Of a stretch of 15,139 nt of DNA, positions 6,631 through 13,495 are shown in pieces. The DNA comes from Acidobacteriota bacterium (GTDB lineage: Bacteria; Acidobacteriota; Polarisedimenticolia; JAPUIV01): NCBI GenBank assembly GCA_027296665.1, contig JAPUIV010000202.1, forward strand, positions 1-15,139. The letters run 5' to 3'. The number at the start of each line of letters is the position of its first letter. The first letter of the stretch is position 1. The translations under genes and the position numbers were made by a program. The notes below the pieces were generated by a model. The model was not told where the DNA came from. It saw nothing but the letters and a program-made list of their open reading frames with translations, and did not search any database.

Positions 6631-7935
6631 ATGAAAACCGGAGCCGGTCTTTTCGCGATCCTGGCCGGCCTCCTATCGATGCCGGCGGCGGCGCAGGATA
6701 AGGGGGTGCCCGCCGGTAAGGTGATCTTCTACCCCTCCCTGGAGGTGAATTTCCAGTCCGAGGACAATGTCTTCCTGTTGAACGAAAAGGATCCTCTCAG
6801 CGGCGAAGTCCAGTCGGCACAGCAGTATTACGTGGCTCATTTCAAATGGGAGATGCCGTTCTCCAAGAGCAAGACCTCCATTGACTGGAGTCCCAGTTAC
6901 CGCGATTTTTCCTCCAGCTCCGTGTCCCTGCCGGACAAGTTCAGTCAGAGTTTGCGTGTCGACTCCGAGCTGAATTTCTCGAACGGTTCGCGGATCAGGA
7001 TCGAGGATCGTTTCATCCGGGACAATATCACGGTCCGGGAAGTCGCCAACTCCGAGGTGCCCTTCGGCACCGATACCTTCCGGAGCAACGATTTCGGATT
7101 CGGGTTCGACTACCCCATTCTGGCCAACCAGCGGATTGGCGGGGAGGTGCGCAGCCGGATTCTCAAGTTTTCCAATAAATCCGACCCTGGTTTTTTCGAC
7201 TCCACCGGGTTGGATCTCACGGCGAAATACGAATATGATCCGTCGCCGGTCAACACGGTCACGGTGGAGTACCGGTTCGGCGACACCGATCAGGATCGGA
7301 GGCAGTCGGGAACTAACCTGGTGGCCGAGGATTTTGTGGAGAACTCCATCCATCTGAGCTGGAAGGGGACGGGGAATCGGAGGGTCAATTATGAGCTGCG
7401 GGGCGGCCTTCAGAGCCTCCGATTCAAGCGGAGCGATGACTCGGATTTTTCCGGAGCGGTCGGTGATGTCAGGATCCTGTATCATCTGACTCCTTTATCT
7501 GTCCTGCGCGGCCGGGCGACCCGGGAGGCTTTCTCCTCCTTTTTTGACGCGGCGAATTACTATGTGTCCAACCATGTGGAAATGGTCTTCGAACGGGAGA
7601 TCAGCGAGAGGGTCTCCTGGAACGTGAGAGGGGATTTCCGGTTGAACCGGTACCCGGATTCCATACAGAATCTGTCCGGGAGTTATGCCCCTTCCCTGGG
7701 GTTAAAGCGGAAGGATCGACTCGGAAGCCTGGAGGCTCGCCTGGACTACCAGTTCTACCGGACCCTGTCGGTGGGTGCCTTCGTCCGGTACGAGAGGCGG
7801 GATTCCAATGTCATTGCCGAGATAGATCCCGACGGCCCTCCCCCAACTGGTGGCCCTCTATCTCTCGTCCAGTTCCCCCAGTTCGACTATGAATCGACCC
7901 GGATCGGCTTCCAGGTGAGGTTCGGGTGGCAATGA
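6631..7935 (+). CDS. Outer-membrane beta-barrel protein of the polysaccharide export locus
   Basis: A 434-residue protein with a clear signal peptide: Lys2, a hydrophobic core (AGLFAILAGLLSMP) and cleavage after about AAA/AAQ near residue 21. The rest has no hydrophobic helix but many amphipathic strand-like stretches with alternating hydrophobic residues and aromatic girdle residues (for example VNYELRGGL, LEARLDYQF, VGAFVRYER), and ends in a strand, IGFQVRFGWQ. About 410 mature residues are enough for a barrel of 16-18 strands. This looks like the BBP2-type barrels found in exopolysaccharide clusters. It is directly followed by a Wza-like gene whose product lacks a visible outer-membrane segment, so it probably forms the outer-membrane pore for the polymer. 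It has its own promoter (6567). Strand number and family are read by eye. A structural or maturation role is a weaker alternative. Confidence 0.8.
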   Translation: MKTGAGLFAILAGLLSMPAAAQDKGVPAGKVIFYPSLEVNFQSEDNVFLLNEKDPLSGEVQSAQQYYVAHFKWEMPFSKSKTSIDWSPSYRDFSSSSVSLPDKFSQSLRVDSELNFSNGSRIRIEDRFIRDNITVREVANSEVPFGTDTFRSNDFGFGFDYPILANQRIGGEVRSRILKFSNKSDPGFFDSTGLDLTAKYEYDPSPVNTVTVEYRFGDTDQDRRQSGTNLVAEDFVENSIHLSWKGTGNRRVNYELRGGLQSLRFKRSDDSDFSGAVGDVRILYHLTPLSVLRGRATREAFSSFFDAANYYVSNHVEMVFEREISERVSWNVRGDFRLNRYPDSIQNLSGSYAPSLGLKRKDRLGSLEARLDYQFYRTLSVGAFVRYERRDSNVIAEIDPDGPPPTGGPLSLVQFPQFDYESTRIGFQVRFGWQ

Positions 7936-7951
7936 TTTCAGCGACCGCCCT

Positions 7952-7980
7952 TTGGCTGTCTTCTCGGTGAGATATATAAT
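7952..7980 (+). promoter_or_regulatory. Sigma70-like promoter before the OPX (Wza-like) gene
   Basis: TTGGCT (7952-7957), a 17-base spacer and a perfect TATAAT (7975-7980) sit in the 94-base gap after the barrel gene. Transcription would begin near 7987, about 43 bases before ATG 8030. Export components could therefore be made separately from the barrel. Confidence 0.6.
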
Positions 7981-7984
7981 AGAA

Positions 7985-8005
7985 ATTGGGGTTTTGGGCC
8001 CCAAT
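7985..8005 (+). other. Perfect 7-bp inverted repeat at the predicted transcript start
   Basis: ATTGGGG (7985-7991) and CCCCAAT (7999-8005) can pair around a 7-base loop. No T-run follows, so it is not a typical terminator of the barrel gene. It overlaps the predicted transcription start of the OPX gene, so it could be an operator or a 5' hairpin stabilising the mRNA. Confidence 0.45.
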
Positions 8006-8029
8006 CGATTGTCCAGACAGGATCGAAAT

Positions 8030-9223
8030 ATGCCTCTCCGGTTGATCCCTATCGCCGTTTTTCTCCTGTTATCAGGAACTCTCGTTCCGGTGATCCAGGC
8101 GGCCGACATCCAGGGGATTACCCTGCTATCCCTCTCGGTCTCCCCGGGAAAGGAAGAAACCGGAGTCCAGATCCTCACCGAGGGAAGTCAGAGTGATTTC
8201 ACCTGCAGCAGAAGGATCATCGAAGGCCAGCCGGGGCTTGCCCTTTCCTTCCCTCTGGCCGTGAGCCGCCTGAAGAAGGCGTACCTGGTGGGGGGAAGAC
8301 ATCTTCGGTCGATAGAGGTGATCGGGCATGGAGGGGAAGCGCCTGCCCCTGTCGAGATCCTACTCCGCCTGAGCGGGGACTCCTTCTGGTCCCTCCAGCA
8401 AACCGAGGGAAGGATCCGGGTTTCCCTCCGGCGTCCGGCTGGGGCCTTCCCGGGATCGATGGCGGAACGTTACCGGGTGGGGCCGGGGGATAGGCTGGCC
8501 ATCTCCGTTTTCGGCCAGGAGGATCTGGAACAACTGGTGGAAGTGAAGGCCGATGGGTCGATCACATTTCCCCTGATCGGGGAGGTCCAGGTCAAGAACA
8601 TGTCGATCGAGGATGTTCGGGATGAGTTGAAGAAGAGGCTCGCAAAGGATTTTATCATCGACCCTCAGATTTCAGTCGACGTGGATCAGTATCGTAGCCA
8701 GGAGGTCAGCGTAGTCGGGGAAGTGCAAAGGCAGGGCCGGTATTTCCTCAAGGGAGCCACCACCCTCATCGAGATCCTGGCGGAGGCCGGCGGGCTCAGC
8801 TCCGAGGCCGGATCGGAGATCCTGGTGTCGAGGAAGACGGGGACAGGGAATCCGGGAAATGAAAGGCGACAGATCTCGATCGGCCGGGAACAACTCTATT
8901 CCCGGATGGGGCCGGAGGAAAACATTGTTCTTGCCGATGGGGATATCATCAATGTGGTCCCAAAAAAAATATTCTACATCCGGGGAGCGGTGAGCCGGCC
9001 GGGTCCCTATTCCCTGGAGGAGGGAACCACCCTGTTGAAGGCGATCAGCATGGCCGGCGGGGTTGGTGATTTTGCCAACCGGAAAGAGGTCGAAATTCTT
9101 CGCGACGTCCAGGGAAAGAAGGAGAGGATCGTCGTCAACTTGAGGGCGATCGAGAAACGAAAACGGGAGGATCTCATTATTCTTCCTGACGATATCATTA
9201 ACGTTCCGAGGAAATTCCTGTAA
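8030..9223 (+). CDS. OPX (Wza-like) polysaccharide export protein with AMIN-like N-terminus and two SLBB domains
   Basis: A 397-residue periplasmic protein. ATG 8030 has AGGA (8019-8022) upstream and begins a signal peptide (MPLRLIPIAVFLLLSG, cleavage about VIQA/AD at 24); there is no lipobox cysteine, unlike E. coli Wza. Residues about 27-136 resemble the AMIN domain, a periplasmic localisation fold (paired beta repeats; ITLLSLSV, GLALSFPL, LRSIEVIG, GRIRVSLR). The polysaccharide export domain follows (YRVGPGDRLAISVFGQ, 148-163; DGSITFPLIGEV). Two SLBB domains come next (about 224-310, from QEVSVVGEVQRQG; 314-396, from FYIRGAVSRPGPYSL). No C-terminal amphipathic helix able to cross the outer membrane follows, so a separate pore is needed; the barrel at 6631 is the obvious candidate. 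Wzc follows 2 bases later. Export family is certain; the AMIN call is by pattern only. Confidence 0.9.
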   Translation: MPLRLIPIAVFLLLSGTLVPVIQAADIQGITLLSLSVSPGKEETGVQILTEGSQSDFTCSRRIIEGQPGLALSFPLAVSRLKKAYLVGGRHLRSIEVIGHGGEAPAPVEILLRLSGDSFWSLQQTEGRIRVSLRRPAGAFPGSMAERYRVGPGDRLAISVFGQEDLEQLVEVKADGSITFPLIGEVQVKNMSIEDVRDELKKRLAKDFIIDPQISVDVDQYRSQEVSVVGEVQRQGRYFLKGATTLIEILAEAGGLSSEAGSEILVSRKTGTGNPGNERRQISIGREQLYSRMGPEENIVLADGDIINVVPKKIFYIRGAVSRPGPYSLEEGTTLLKAISMAGGVGDFANRKEVEILRDVQGKKERIVVNLRAIEKRKREDLIILPDDIINVPRKFL

Positions 9224-9225
9224 TC

Positions 9226-11337
9226 ATGATAAAAGGGCAAGCAGTGGGACCGACAACGGATATCCGGGAAGTCCACCTCATGGATTACTGGCGGATCTTC
9301 TGGAGGGGTCGATGGACCGTCGCCGCCCTCTTCGTGGTCATCCTCACCCTGGTCACCATCGGGACCTATCTTCAGACCCCCATTTACCAGGCACAGGCCA
9401 TGGTGGAGATCCAGCCGCGCGGTCGAACCATCCTGCCCGGGGTTCAGGATGTGTCTCCCATGGGAGTCAATTCCTGGAGCTGGTTTGGCGAACAGCGATA
9501 TTTCAATACGCAGTACGAAATCATCAAGAGCCGTGACGTCGCCCGGAAGGTGATCGAAAAACTCGACCTCACCAACCATCCCCGCTTCCGGGGGAGTTCC
9601 GATCCGGCCGGAAGTCTCGCCGGGATGGTCAAGGTGGAACCGATCGAGGATACCGGCATAGTTCTCATCAAGATGACCGGACCCGATCCGGAGGAGATCA
9701 CCCTCTGGACCAACAATATTGCCGAAGCCTACGTCGAAAGAAACCTGGAAGTCGCCACCCAGAGCACCCTCGCGGCTTTGGAACAGTTGAAAAGCGCCGT
9801 CGAGCCGATGCGGCAGGGGGTCCGCGAGTCGGAGAAACGCCAGTTCGCATTCGTCGAACAGGCCGACAGTTTTGTTCCTGAAAACCAGAAAGATAGATTG
9901 GAAAAACGGATCACCCAGCTTCAGGTCGACTTGACGGAAACGGACATTACCAGGCTGGAACTGGAGGGGGTGTCGAAGAAGATTGCCGAGGTGGAGAAGG
10001 AGGGCGGCTCCTTTCTGGTGATCCCGCGGGTCGCCTCCGACCTCCAGGTGCAGAATCTCAACCAGGAACGGTCCAAGCTGGAAAGAGAATTGAACCTTCT
10101 CCTGGTCCAGTATTTGCCGAAGCACTCGAAGGTCATTGAGAAACGGTCGGAACTCGAGAAGGTGAAGAACGATATCCAGGCGGAGATGGAACAGATCGTC
10201 ACCAATGCAAAGACCGAATACGCTCTTCTGGTGCAGAAGGGGAATGACCTCAGGCAGCAAATCCAGACCCTCAAGGCGGAATCTGTTCAACTCACCCGCA
10301 GGGCATCCGAGTACCAGGTATTGAAATCCCAATCCAGCCAGCAGAAAACCCTGTACGATGCCATCACCTCCCGCCAGCAGGAGATCAACCTGAACCAGGC
10401 CCTTCTCAGCAACAACCTGCGGGTCCTCGACCGGGCGGTTGCGCCGAGGAGCCCCATTCGCCCCCGCAAGGCCCTCAACCTCATCATCGGCGCCATGCTC
10501 GGCTTGATGGTCGGAGTGGGAACGGTCTTTTTCATGGATTATATGGACAACACCGTGAAAACCACCGAGGATGTGGAACAGTATCTCCAGCTTAATCTGT
10601 TATCGGTGATCCCCCGGTTTCGTGAAGAGGACTACCGGCCGGTGAAGGAGGCCTTCCAGACCCTGCGGACCAGCTTGTTGTTCTCCCGGCGGAACCGGGA
10701 CCACAATACCGTCCTGATCACCAGCGCCGGCCCCCAGGAAGGGAAGACCTCCATTGTTGTGAACCTCGCCAAGACCCTGGCCAGCGCGGGGGAGAAGGTC
10801 GTGATCGTTGACTCCGATTTGCGCCGGCCCTCGATACATGAACATCTGGGGTTGGACCGCACCTCCGGACTCACCAATTATCTTCTCTCGAAGGACGGGG
10901 AGGACTGGCGGGCCTATCTGAAAGTCTCCGGCACTCCCAACTTGCAGGCGATGACCTGCGGGCCGATCCCTCCCAATCCGCCGGAACTGTTCGGCACGGA
11001 GCGTTTCATCCGTCTCATCGAGGGTCTCCGTCAGAACTTCAACTGGGTCCTGATAGATTCCCCTCCGGTTATCTCCCTTACCGATTCGATCATCCTCTCC
11101 TCCCTGGTGGACCTGATCGCCATCGTGGTCCGCCATAGCCAGAATGACAAGGAAATGATCCGCCGCTGCGTGAACAGCATCCGCAACGTGAACGATCACG
11201 TGATCGGAGCCGTTCTCAACGACGTGGACCTGTCCCGTTCCCATTATTCTGACTACTATTATGCCGGCTATTATTACTACGGTGCGGATCAGGAAAAAAC
11301 GAAGAAACAGAAGAAGGTCCGGGCCTCCGTTGGCTAA
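9226..11337 (+). CDS. Wzc-type polysaccharide copolymerase with bacterial tyrosine kinase domain
   Basis: A 703-residue inner-membrane protein of normal length. After a short cytoplasmic start come membrane helix 1 (about 31-48), the Wzz domain, a long periplasmic coiled coil (about 180-400), and the Pro-rich boundary before helix 2 (APRSPIRPRKALN, then about 417-437). The cytoplasmic BY-kinase has EAFQTLRTSLLF (475-486), Walker A (AGPQEGKTS, 501-509), Walker A' (VVIVDSDLRRP, 525-535) and Walker B (NWVLIDSPP, 606-614). The C-terminal tail holds eight tyrosines between 674 and 685, then a Lys-rich end. In this family ATP-driven cycling of Tyr phosphorylation controls chain length and export. 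ATG 9226 lies 2 bases after the OPX stop; GAGGAA (9208-9213) is somewhat far, so coupling is likely. No partner phosphatase gene is in the window. Confidence 0.95.
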   Translation: MIKGQAVGPTTDIREVHLMDYWRIFWRGRWTVAALFVVILTLVTIGTYLQTPIYQAQAMVEIQPRGRTILPGVQDVSPMGVNSWSWFGEQRYFNTQYEIIKSRDVARKVIEKLDLTNHPRFRGSSDPAGSLAGMVKVEPIEDTGIVLIKMTGPDPEEITLWTNNIAEAYVERNLEVATQSTLAALEQLKSAVEPMRQGVRESEKRQFAFVEQADSFVPENQKDRLEKRITQLQVDLTETDITRLELEGVSKKIAEVEKEGGSFLVIPRVASDLQVQNLNQERSKLERELNLLLVQYLPKHSKVIEKRSELEKVKNDIQAEMEQIVTNAKTEYALLVQKGNDLRQQIQTLKAESVQLTRRASEYQVLKSQSSQQKTLYDAITSRQQEINLNQALLSNNLRVLDRAVAPRSPIRPRKALNLIIGAMLGLMVGVGTVFFMDYMDNTVKTTEDVEQYLQLNLLSVIPRFREEDYRPVKEAFQTLRTSLLFSRRNRDHNTVLITSAGPQEGKTSIVVNLAKTLASAGEKVVIVDSDLRRPSIHEHLGLDRTSGLTNYLLSKDGEDWRAYLKVSGTPNLQAMTCGPIPPNPPELFGTERFIRLIEGLRQNFNWVLIDSPPVISLTDSIILSSLVDLIAIVVRHSQNDKEMIRRCVNSIRNVNDHVIGAVLNDVDLSRSHYSDYYYAGYYYYGADQEKTKKQKKVRASVG

Positions 11338-11761
11338 CGGTCTTCGGCTCCCGCTTGGAGTGCTTGTCCTCCTGGGATTGGTTTTCTGCTCCCGGGGAGA
11401 CCCATACACGCGTGCCTTGCTGGAGAGGCAGGGCTTGGCGGTCGAAATGCTTTCCTGGTCGCCGCGGGAGGACCGGGTCCTGTTCGAGGTAAGGGTCGCC
11501 GGCCATCCCCGTTCCATCGAACAATTGACGGTGGTCGTGAAGCAATACAGTTCGGACGAGAAGACCCTCCGGGAGGATCGGGTGGTTCTCGACCTGGAGG
11601 GGATGGAGCCGACCGGTGTCAAGCAGATGTTCGGTTCCGTTCCTAACGGTGGCACGGAACCCGATTCCCTATCTGTTGAAATCGAGATGTACCCGCCGGA
11701 AGGAGCTCTCGAGGAGTACCCCGAGCTTCGATCTCTTCGCCCGGCAACCCCCGGTGGTTGA
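11330..11761 (+). CDS. Small exported protein of unknown function at the end of the export operon
   Basis: I do not recognise this 143-residue protein. The open frame runs on upstream inside the Wzc gene, but TTG 11330 gives a sensible product: MANGLRLPLGVLVLLGLVFC, a signal-like segment with one Arg and a hydrophobic core, ending at Cys20. The cysteine could be lipidated, but LVFC has Phe where a lipobox needs Gly, Ala or Ser, so it may instead stay as a membrane anchor. GTG 11360 is a poorer alternative. The remainder (about 37-125) alternates strand-like stretches (VLFEVRVAG, QLTVVVKQY, DRVVLDLEG, LSVEIEMYP), suggesting a small periplasmic beta-sandwich. Overlap of 8 bases with wzc implies cotranscription and coupling. 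It may be an accessory of the export complex. That it is a real gene rests on its signal segment and its position rather than on any known family. Confidence 0.65.
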   Translation: MANGLRLPLGVLVLLGLVFCSRGDPYTRALLERQGLAVEMLSWSPREDRVLFEVRVAGHPRSIEQLTVVVKQYSSDEKTLREDRVVLDLEGMEPTGVKQMFGSVPNGGTEPDSLSVEIEMYPPEGALEEYPELRSLRPATPGG

Positions 11762-11762
11762 T

Positions 11763-12737
11763 TCAGGATCTGGCGCTTGATTCCTCGGTCTCGCTGAGCC
11801 GATTCTGGAAGTCGATCATGGTCCTGCGGAGCCCTTCCTCGAAGCCGATCTTCGGTTCCCACTTCAAACGAGTCCGGGCCAGGGTAATGTCAGGTTGACG
11901 AACCTTGGGATCGTCCTCCGGCAGGGGGAGGTGCGAGATCCGGCTGCGGCTTCCGGTAACCTTCAGGATCGTTTCCGCCGCCTGGAGGACGGTCAGTTCC
12001 TCGGGGTTCCCCAGATTCACCGGGTTGTGGCAGTCCGACAACAGCAGCCGGCTCAAGCCTTCCACCAGGTCGGTGATGAAGCAGAAGCTGCGCGTCTGTT
12101 TCCCGTCACCGTACACCGTCAGATCCTCGCCCTGGAGGGCCTGCTTCAGGAAGGTGGGAATCGCCCTGCCATCCTCCAGGCGCATCCTGGGTCCGTAGGT
12201 ATTGAAGATCCGGGCGATCTTGGTATTCAGGCCGTGCGTCCGGTGATAGGCCATGGTCATCGCCTCGGCGAACCGTTTGGCCTCATCGTAAACGCCGCGC
12301 GGGCCGATCGGATTCACGTTCCCCCAGTAGTCCTCCCTCTGGGGGTGGGAAAGGGGATCGCCGTACACCTCGGAGGTGGAGGCGAGAAGGAACACGGAGT
12401 TCTTGGCGCGGGCGAGGCCGAGGGCTTTGTGGGTGCCCAGGGAGCCGACTTTCAGGGTCTGGATCGGAAGTTCCAGGTAATCCCGGGGACTCGCGGGGCT
12501 GGCGAAGTGGAGTATGAAATCGACCCGCCCGGAAATGTAAATGTAGTTGGTGAGATCCATGTGGATGATTTCGAAATCCCGGTTTTGCAGATGGAAGACG
12601 TTATCGGGTGTGCCGGTCGAAAAATTGTCGATACATGTGACCCGCCAACCGCGGTCGAGGAAAAACTCGCACAGGTGGGAGCCGAGGAAACCCGCTCCCC
12701 CTGTCACGCATGCGTGTTTCTGATCGTTCCGTTTCAT
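11763..12737 (-). CDS. UDP-glucuronate decarboxylase (UDP-xylose synthase)
   Basis: A 324-residue short-chain dehydrogenase of the UXS type, EC 4.1.1.35, which turns UDP-glucuronate into UDP-xylose with bound NAD in the cytoplasm. Visible are the NAD loop GGAGFLGS (13-20), DNFSTG (37-42), the family signature HFASPASPRDYL (77-88), LKVGSLGTH, LLASTSEVYGDP (117-128) with catalytic Thr/Ser and Glu123, Tyr150 and Lys154 in YDEAK, and RIFNTYGPRM (176-185). These blocks are characteristic of UXS rather than of epimerases or ArnA-type decarboxylases. It is the only gene on the minus strand. It converges on the small exported protein gene with one base between stop codons and diverges from the acyltransferase. 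A promoter-like TTGACA-18-TCTAAT stands just before its ATG; no strong ribosome-binding site is seen. It likely supplies xylose, or a sugar derived from it, for the polymer or for LPS. Confidence 0.93.
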   Translation of the reverse strand: MKRNDQKHACVTGGAGFLGSHLCEFFLDRGWRVTCIDNFSTGTPDNVFHLQNRDFEIIHMDLTNYIYISGRVDFILHFASPASPRDYLELPIQTLKVGSLGTHKALGLARAKNSVFLLASTSEVYGDPLSHPQREDYWGNVNPIGPRGVYDEAKRFAEAMTMAYHRTHGLNTKIARIFNTYGPRMRLEDGRAIPTFLKQALQGEDLTVYGDGKQTRSFCFITDLVEGLSRLLLSDCHNPVNLGNPEELTVLQAAETILKVTGSRSRISHLPLPEDDPKVRQPDITLARTRLKWEPKIGFEEGLRRTMIDFQNRLSETEESSARS

Positions 12738-12747
12738 GACCGGCTCA

Positions 12748-12777
12748 ATTAGAAGGGAGATGGAGAACCGATGTCAA
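12748..12777 (-). promoter_or_regulatory. Minus-strand sigma70-like promoter of the UDP-xylose synthase gene
   Basis: Read on the minus strand, TTGACA (12777-12772), an 18-base spacer and TCTAAT (12753-12748, five of six consensus positions) precede ATG 12737. The -10 ends 10 bases before the start codon, so the leader would be only a few bases. Confidence 0.5.
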
Positions 12778-12791
12778 GTGGCGCGTTGACA
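12772..12791. repeat. Perfect inverted repeat TGTCAA-N8-TTGACA between divergent genes
   Basis: The arms (12772-12777 and 12786-12791) are the -35 boxes of the two divergent promoters. The arrangement could simply reflect back-to-back promoters, or serve as an operator for one regulator acting on both genes. Confidence 0.6.
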
Positions 12792-12814
12792 AGATCGTAC
12801 GACCCTCCTAATAT
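12786..12814 (+). promoter_or_regulatory. Sigma70-like promoter of the acyltransferase-lpxB-yicC genes
   Basis: A consensus TTGACA (12786-12791), a 17-base spacer and TAATAT (12809-12814) precede ATG 12825, the -10 ending 10 bases before it. If this is the main promoter, the upstream ATG at 12771 is not in the transcript. Confidence 0.5.
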
Positions 12815-12824
12815 GAGGAACTCA

Positions 12825-13495
12825 ATGGCAAACCGGCTCCTGAAACGGATCACCATACCCCTGGTCGGAATTCTCGGCCCCATCGCGATCCGCCTGGCCA
12901 GACGATCGATGCGGCTCCGGTTCGTGAACCGGGAGAGATTAGATCGCCTCCGCGAGCAGGGCAAGCCGGTCCTCCTGGCTTTCTGGCATGGACAACTCTT
13001 CATGATGCCCTACGCCTATTCCGGGAACCGGGTCTCCATCATGATCAGCCGGCACCAGGACGGTGAGTTCATCAGCCGCGCGATGGAGTCGTTCGGATTC
13101 AACATCACGCGGGGATCGACCTCGACTGGAGGAAGCATGGCCCTGCGGGCCATGGTGAAGCGATTTCGCCAGGGATTCGATCTTGCCTTCACTCCGGATG
13201 GACCGCGGGGACCCCGGCACCGGGTACAATCGGGAGTGATCCAGGCGGCCCGTTTGACCGGCGGGGCCATCCTGCCCGTCTCCTTCGACTGCTCAAAAAA
13301 AAACTCTTCCGGACCTGGGACCGGTTCCTGGTTCCTCTGCCCTTTTCGACCGGTTTTTTCCTGTACGGAGAGGGGATCCAGGTAGACCGGAAGACCGATC
13401 GGGCCGGTATCGAGGCTAAACGCCGGGAACTGGAGCAATCCTTGGTGGAACTGACGGCCCGTGCCGGCAAACTTGCCGGAGGGGACGGAAGTTGA
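12825..13495 (+). CDS. DUF374 lysophospholipid-type acyltransferase, interrupted by a frameshift in a run of nine A
   Basis: Residues 1-159 read in one frame and carry the DUF374 acyltransferase motifs: FWHGQ (53-57), SRHQDGEFI (75-83), RGSTSTGG (96-103) and TPDGPRGP (123-130). At the A-run 13295-13303 this frame goes off into unrelated sequence and stops at 13385. The family C-terminus (LFRTWDRFLVPLPF, then YGEGIQV) continues in the -1 frame and ends at TGA 13493-13495, which overlaps the lpxB start in the usual coupled fashion. Read through, the protein is 223 residues, a normal family length. The family is linked to acyl transfer to lipid A or phospholipid precursors at the inner membrane; the exact acceptor is unknown. 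ATG 12825 (AGGAA at 12816-12820) is preferred because a promoter precedes it; ATG 12771, with GGAG at 12762, is the alternative, adding 18 residues of unconvincing sequence. Sequencing error, mutation and slippage all remain possible. Confidence 0.82.
13295..13303 (+). other. A9 tract: frameshift or slippage site
   Basis: Nine A in a row inside the acyltransferase gene. In the zero frame it reads TCA AAA AAA AAC and contains the slippery heptamer A_AAA_AAA/C. A -1 slip, or one added A in the transcript, joins the two halves of the family motif set. Confidence 0.8.

Noticed and set aside
7952..8029. Earlier TTG start extending the OPX protein by 26 residues
   Set aside because: This TTG is the -35 box of the predicted promoter, and the signal peptide begins properly at ATG 8030 with its own ribosome-binding site.
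8962..8969. A8 run in the OPX gene as a second frameshift site
   Set aside because: The reading frame and SLBB motifs continue unbroken across it, so nothing suggests slippage.
9007..10332. Long open frame on the minus strand opposite the OPX/Wzc genes
   Set aside because: It is antisense to the OPX end and the Wzc coiled coil. Its His/Leu/Phe-rich composition mirrors Glu/Lys/Gln codons of the real gene.
10600..11862. Minus-strand open frame spanning the Wzc kinase region, the small exported protein gene and the end of the UDP-xylose synthase gene
   Set aside because: It crosses three supported genes in a wrong frame and shows no recognisable motif.
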